The notes beneath the pieces are model-generated. The model did no database searches. It was not told where the DNA came from and saw nothing but the letters and a program-made list of their open reading frames with translations. Both the position numbers and the translations under genes were made by a program. A DNA stretch of 64,000 nucleotides from JADJAH01 sp964615795 (GTDB lineage Bacteria; Bacteroidota; Ignavibacteria; Tepidaquicellales; Tepidaquicellaceae): positions 54,890 through 118,889 of the forward strand of contig CAZTQR010000001.1 of the NCBI GenBank assembly GCA_964615795.1. The letters are read 5' to 3'. Of the stretch, positions 60,573 through 64,000 are shown in pieces (within the stretch, counting starts at the first letter, position 1; the number at the start of each line of letters is the position of its first letter).

Positions 60573-62228
60573 ATGAATGAATCGGAAGGCTTCAGGGAGT
60601 TATCCCGGGAGATCTATTTTAAGATTCTTGAATTCTTTCCCGACAAAGCGTCCTATCTTGGGCTTCATGAGTACGACGGCCGAATTCCGGAAATTTCGGA
60701 AGCAAGTTTGAATGAAATTATTACTGCTTATTCAGAGTACCTCCGTCGGCTTAGAACGATAGACAATAGCAGGCTAACCTCTGAAGAGAGTTTGGAATAT
60801 GATCTCTGCGAATGGCATCTTCAAACGCAGATCTTTATGACAACTCAAATCGCCGATTACAGATATAACCCCATGGTATATGCTTTTGTGTTCGGGCAGA
60901 TACACGGTTATATCAGCAGAAATTATGCTCCTTTTGAAGAAAGGTTTCGATCAGTGATCTCAGTGATTGACAGGGTTCCCGCAGTCCTGCGTGAGGCCTC
61001 TCTTTTGCTCAACGAAAAACTCCCTGCCATCCTGTGTGAAAAGGCCGAAGCATTCTTCAGGGGATATGTTGAATCATTCACTTCGGAATTGCCTAAGCTT
61101 ATGAGGGAGATGAATGTAAGCGAAGGATTGTCAGCAACTTTCAACGAGAAAAGAGACATCGCTGTCAAGTCCATTAACGAGTTCATAAAGTTGATAGATT
61201 CGAGATCTGATCCTGAATGCAGGGATTATGTACTCGGTATCGGCAAATTCATGAACATGCTAAAGATCACGGATCATGTCGAGATTCCATTTGAAGAACT
61301 GAAGAAACTTGGATATGATGAGCTTAAGAGACTGCAGGACAGGATCAAACAGCTTGAGTCATTGCATAAGGTCGGAGGTGGAATTTACAAGATTGAGCAT
61401 GAACACCCGTCGGCTGAAAGTCTCGTAAGCGACACAGCATCCACATTGCAGGAGCTTGTTGACTTTATAAGATCCAAAGACATTGTTGACCTTCCTGAAA
61501 AACTCAACTGCATTGTAACAGAAATGCCTGAGTACATGAAATTCGGCTTTGCCGCAATGGACACTGCAGGCCCGTACGAAAAGTCAGACGAATCTTTCTA
61601 TTATGTAAGCCTCCCGGAAAAAGACTGGCCTGAAGAGAAGATCGAGGAATGGATGACACAGTTCAATTATCCCACCCTCAAGCTCATTTCAATTCACGAG
61701 GCATTTCCCGGACACTACACACACTTTCTAAATGCATACAGTAATCCTTCTGACCTTTCGAAGATATTGATTTCCTATGCGTATGTGGAAGGCTGGGCTC
61801 ACTATACCGAGGAAATGATGATCGAGCTTGGATACGGTAGTTCTGATTACAAGACTGAGATAGGGATGCTGCTGGAAGCTTTGATCAGATGCTGCAGATA
61901 CATTGTGGCAATAGGAATTCACTGCGAAGGAATGTCAATTGACGAGGCAAAGAAATTCTTTGTTGAGAATGCATTTATGGCGGAAGCAACTGCGGAGGAA
62001 GAAGCCAAGCGCGGTGCATTTGACCCCGGTTATCTGAGTTACACACTCGGGAAAATACTTCTGAAAGATCTGAAACGGAGGTACTTTGAAAAATACGGAG
62101 ATCAAAGAACTCTGAAGGACTTTCATAACTCGGTTGTGAAACTTGGTGCGCCTTCATTCAGAATCGCAGAGAGGTTCATACTCAGCGAAAACTGGATCTC
62201 AGGCCTCTCCCCTTTCAAGTTTCCTTGA
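60573..62228 (+). CDS. DUF885 family putative zinc peptidase
   Basis: The 551-residue product contains HEAFPGHYTHFL near residue 374, an HExxxGH-type zinc motif, and YVEGWAHYTEEMM near 402-414, supplying a further ligand. Both are hallmarks of DUF885, a group of helical proteins related to metallopeptidases. No signal peptide, so probably cytoplasmic. It starts 1 bp after the nucleotidyltransferase gene and belongs to the alaS unit. Its last 30 bp overlap the end of the convergent vWA gene. Confidence 0.85.
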   Translation: MNESEGFRELSREIYFKILEFFPDKASYLGLHEYDGRIPEISEASLNEIITAYSEYLRRLRTIDNSRLTSEESLEYDLCEWHLQTQIFMTTQIADYRYNPMVYAFVFGQIHGYISRNYAPFEERFRSVISVIDRVPAVLREASLLLNEKLPAILCEKAEAFFRGYVESFTSELPKLMREMNVSEGLSATFNEKRDIAVKSINEFIKLIDSRSDPECRDYVLGIGKFMNMLKITDHVEIPFEELKKLGYDELKRLQDRIKQLESLHKVGGGIYKIEHEHPSAESLVSDTASTLQELVDFIRSKDIVDLPEKLNCIVTEMPEYMKFGFAAMDTAGPYEKSDESFYYVSLPEKDWPEEKIEEWMTQFNYPTLKLISIHEAFPGHYTHFLNAYSNPSDLSKILISYAYVEGWAHYTEEMMIELGYGSSDYKTEIGMLLEALIRCCRYIVAIGIHCEGMSIDEAKKFFVENAFMAEATAEEEAKRGAFDPGYLSYTLGKILLKDLKRRYFEKYGDQRTLKDFHNSVVKLGAPSFRIAERFILSENWISGLSPFKFP

Positions 62229-64000
62229 ATAGAATTTTTCGATTGCAAGCGCTGCAAGCGCAAGAAGTATGAAGTAAGGCCACAACTGCCTGCCGTTCTT
62301 CGATGCGAGGTAAGACTTTTCGATCTCATTCCATTCTGAAAATTCTGCAGAGCTGAACCCTTTGACTTTTAATTCATTCAGGAGCATGCTTTTATCTATC
62401 CTGAGAAGATTGCTTTCCCCTGCACTGTGGTTGAGCGCAAATGCTGAAGTACTGCCTGCAGAATCTGCTAAAGTGTATATGCCCGGCAACGATGAAAAAT
62501 TGGTATATGGGAACATGAAGTATGCTGAACCGGAATTGAGTTGGGGAAAGCCGAGTGTATCTGATTCGCCTTTCGGATTGGTTATTCTCACAGGCCTGCT
62601 TATTCCGGTGAGTTTCACGATGTTTTGCCGACCCACTTCGTATCTGGAATGGAGTTCAAGGTTTGAAGAAAGATAGTTGACCGACCTTGTAAGCAAAGGA
62701 ACAAAGATACTGCTTGCGCCGAGATCACCTGCATCAGAAGACAGAGGCATCGAGAAGACTATCAGTTTCCCTTTGCCTGCTGAAACTTCAGAAAGAAACG
62801 GATCGGAATTCGGAAAACGTATCATCGGCTTCACTTTGTCAGAGAGCAATATTCTGAAATATTCCTTAGTCAACGGTGCGGCAATTTCTCCGCCGCTGGT
62901 CAGGTTAAGTCCCTTGTTTCTGAAAACACCCTTCAGCAGGGGATGATCAAAATCAATATCAGAGAAGGACTTTTCTGCTTCTTCCCCGAAAGTGACCTTG
63001 TCAGAAAGCCTTAGATTGCCCGCGAGCCCGAATAGATTGTCATTGAAGGATGCCGGCTCTGCTTCAGACGAAGGGAAAAATATCACTCCGCCTCCCCTCT
63101 TCACGAATTCCGCAACACTTTCGGATTCCTCAGAGCTCATTGATCTCCTCCCGGCAATGATCAGCACATCTGAATTGTTCAGACTGTTGTCTGTTATCTC
63201 GCTTTTCGTGATCTCATGGAGTTCCGAAGATCTTCCTGTCTCTGATGCGATCAAGGATTGGGATGTTCTCAGTGCAATTTCAGGATAGGCCGATTCGGAG
63301 GAAGACCCGCTTACAATATTTACCCTGATCTTTTCCGGAATTCTGAAAGCTATAAATTCACTGTTGTCCTGCTTAAGCTGATCATCAGATTCACTCGTTC
63401 CCGTAAGCTGCGCTTCACCTGTATTCGATCCGGTATTGTCTGTTTTGAAAGATAAATCTGTTTCCTTGCTTTCATTTGTTCCCAGATCAGTAAATGATTC
63501 TCCCGAATAACTTCCGTTAAGGAAGAATTTCACGCCGGTATTTGCCTGCCCGAACTTCGAGTAATTGTGAAGCATGAAATCCGCCTTTGATTCCATGCCG
63601 GCAATGACTGTTCCGGAATTCGAAAATCCGCTGTCAATTGAAATATTGCCGAGATCGTCCTTTCCTGAATTGACTACATAAAGATTCACCTTTCTGAGGG
63701 GATCGGGCAATAGCAGTCCGCCAGTGCCTGAATAATTTACTGCCTGATTGTCTGTGACAATGAATAGATCGCCGGTAGAGTTGGCCGAATTCTCAAAAAG
63801 TCCGGCGGCAGTCATTACTGCTTCATTGAAGCTGAATGGCTTCAGAGATATTTCCGATCTTTCCAGTTTCTCAGATGCCTCTTTTCCGGAAACAGACAGC
63901 AGTTCAGCGGAAGAATTCCCTATGTCCGAATTCCTGACGAAGTATATCTCCCGGTTTCCGCCAAGTGACTTCAGAATTCCTCTTACTGCTTCCTTTGCAT
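62199..64000 (-). CDS. vWA/BatA-like membrane protein (cut by the window end)
   Basis: The gene runs off the right edge. The frame stays open from 62199 to the last base with no stop, giving about 600 codons. The open part begins (in protein order) AKEAVRGILKSLGGNREIYFV, continues LKPFSFNEAVMTAAGL and DLFIVTDNQ, the pattern of a von Willebrand A domain with its strand-loop elements. Later come a GAT-like segment (FVKRGGGVIFFPSS) and a final membrane helix WPYFILLALAALAIEKFY. This is the layout of BatA-type aerotolerance proteins of the Bacteroidota. The N-terminus, probably with more membrane helices, is outside the window. It overlaps the DUF885 gene by 30 bp, tail to tail. Confidence 0.85.
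   Translation of the reverse strand, partial: AKEAVRGILKSLGGNREIYFVRNSDIGNSSAELLSVSGKEASEKLERSEISLKPFSFNEAVMTAAGLFENSANSTGDLFIVTDNQAVNYSGTGGLLLPDPLRKVNLYVVNSGKDDLGNISIDSGFSNSGTVIAGMESKADFMLHNYSKFGQANTGVKFFLNGSYSGESFTDLGTNESKETDLSFKTDNTGSNTGEAQLTGTSESDDQLKQDNSEFIAFRIPEKIRVNIVSGSSSESAYPEIALRTSQSLIASETGRSSELHEITKSEITDNSLNNSDVLIIAGRRSMSSEESESVAEFVKRGGGVIFFPSSEAEPASFNDNLFGLAGNLRLSDKVTFGEEAEKSFSDIDFDHPLLKGVFRNKGLNLTSGGEIAAPLTKEYFRILLSDKVKPMIRFPNSDPFLSEVSAGKGKLIVFSMPLSSDAGDLGASSIFVPLLTRSVNYLSSNLELHSRYEVGRQNIVKLTGISRPVRITNPKGESDTLGFPQLNSGSAYFMFPYTNFSSLPGIYTLADSAGSTSAFALNHSAGESNLLRIDKSMLLNELKVKGFSSAEFSEWNEIEKSYLASKNGRQLWPYFILLALAALAIEKFYSRKLERGEA

Overview
The window reads as a chromosomal segment of a Gram-negative bacterium of the Bacteroidota/Ignavibacteriota (FCB) group. 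The main evidence is seven secreted proteins that end in a type IX secretion (T9SS) type A sorting domain opening with NxPNPFNPxT. Supporting signs are the FN3-like module starting LPVELSSF, and several promoter-like pairs of the Bacteroidota type (-33 TTTG-like, about 19-20 bp, -7 TAnnTTTG). An Ignavibacteria-like lineage is my best guess from the NPFNP form of the sorting signal; a 16S rRNA or marker-gene tree would decide it. I saw no rRNA, tRNA, CRISPR array, insertion sequence, integrase or phage gene. The window looks like ordinary, densely packed chromosome.

Layout. 0-8 kb: a cut PASTA-like gene, a T9SS protein, yajQ, an RlpA-SPOR protein, an Omp28-like T9SS protein, then an acetyltransferase with bcp and a sodium:solute symporter. 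8-11.3 kb: two secreted thioredoxin-fold proteins, then fumC and a nitroreductase. 11.3-16.6 kb: a three-gene secreted cluster (a beta-helix protein with a dockerin-like end, and two paralogous T9SS proteins with a cohesin-like front domain). 17-22.5 kb: one operon holding an unknown conserved protein, fahA, a lipoprotein, selD and mnmH (selenophosphate synthesis and tRNA selenation). 22.5-26.1 kb: a 1213-residue fused 2-oxoglutarate dehydrogenase/decarboxylase plus succinyltransferase of the mycobacterial Kgd type. 26.9-29.6 kb: paaABCD (phenylacetyl-CoA epoxidase) without paaE. 29.9-33.5 kb: a sulfotransferase overlapping an outer-membrane protein gene, a P-loop protein, a lipoprotein and a TerC protein. 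33.5-38.2 kb: an EF-G paralogue, an MscS channel, and def-fmt.

38.2-47.3 kb: T9SS beta-propeller and VCBS-type proteins, a TylF-like methyltransferase, and a two-gene unit made of a large GND-repeat/HEAT protein and a membrane lipoprotein. 47.4-53.7 kb: a 1429-residue BNR-repeat protein with a dockerin-like end, a GNAT enzyme and a thermonuclease-like protein. 53.7-64 kb: a solitary cysteine-free ribosomal protein S18 gene, divergent from a T9SS M1 aminopeptidase whose promoter overlaps a perfect palindrome, then YbaN, alaS, a sugar nucleotidyltransferase, a DUF885 peptidase, and a vWA/BatA-like protein cut by the window end.

Together the genes suggest a heterotroph that degrades aromatic amino acids and phenylacetate (fahA, paaABCD) into an unusual TCA step (Kgd-type enzyme, fumC), with a large T9SS-dependent surface proteome. 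The least explained parts are the dockerin-like/cohesin-like secreted proteins, the GND-repeat protein with its lipoprotein partner, and the unknown protein upstream of fahA.
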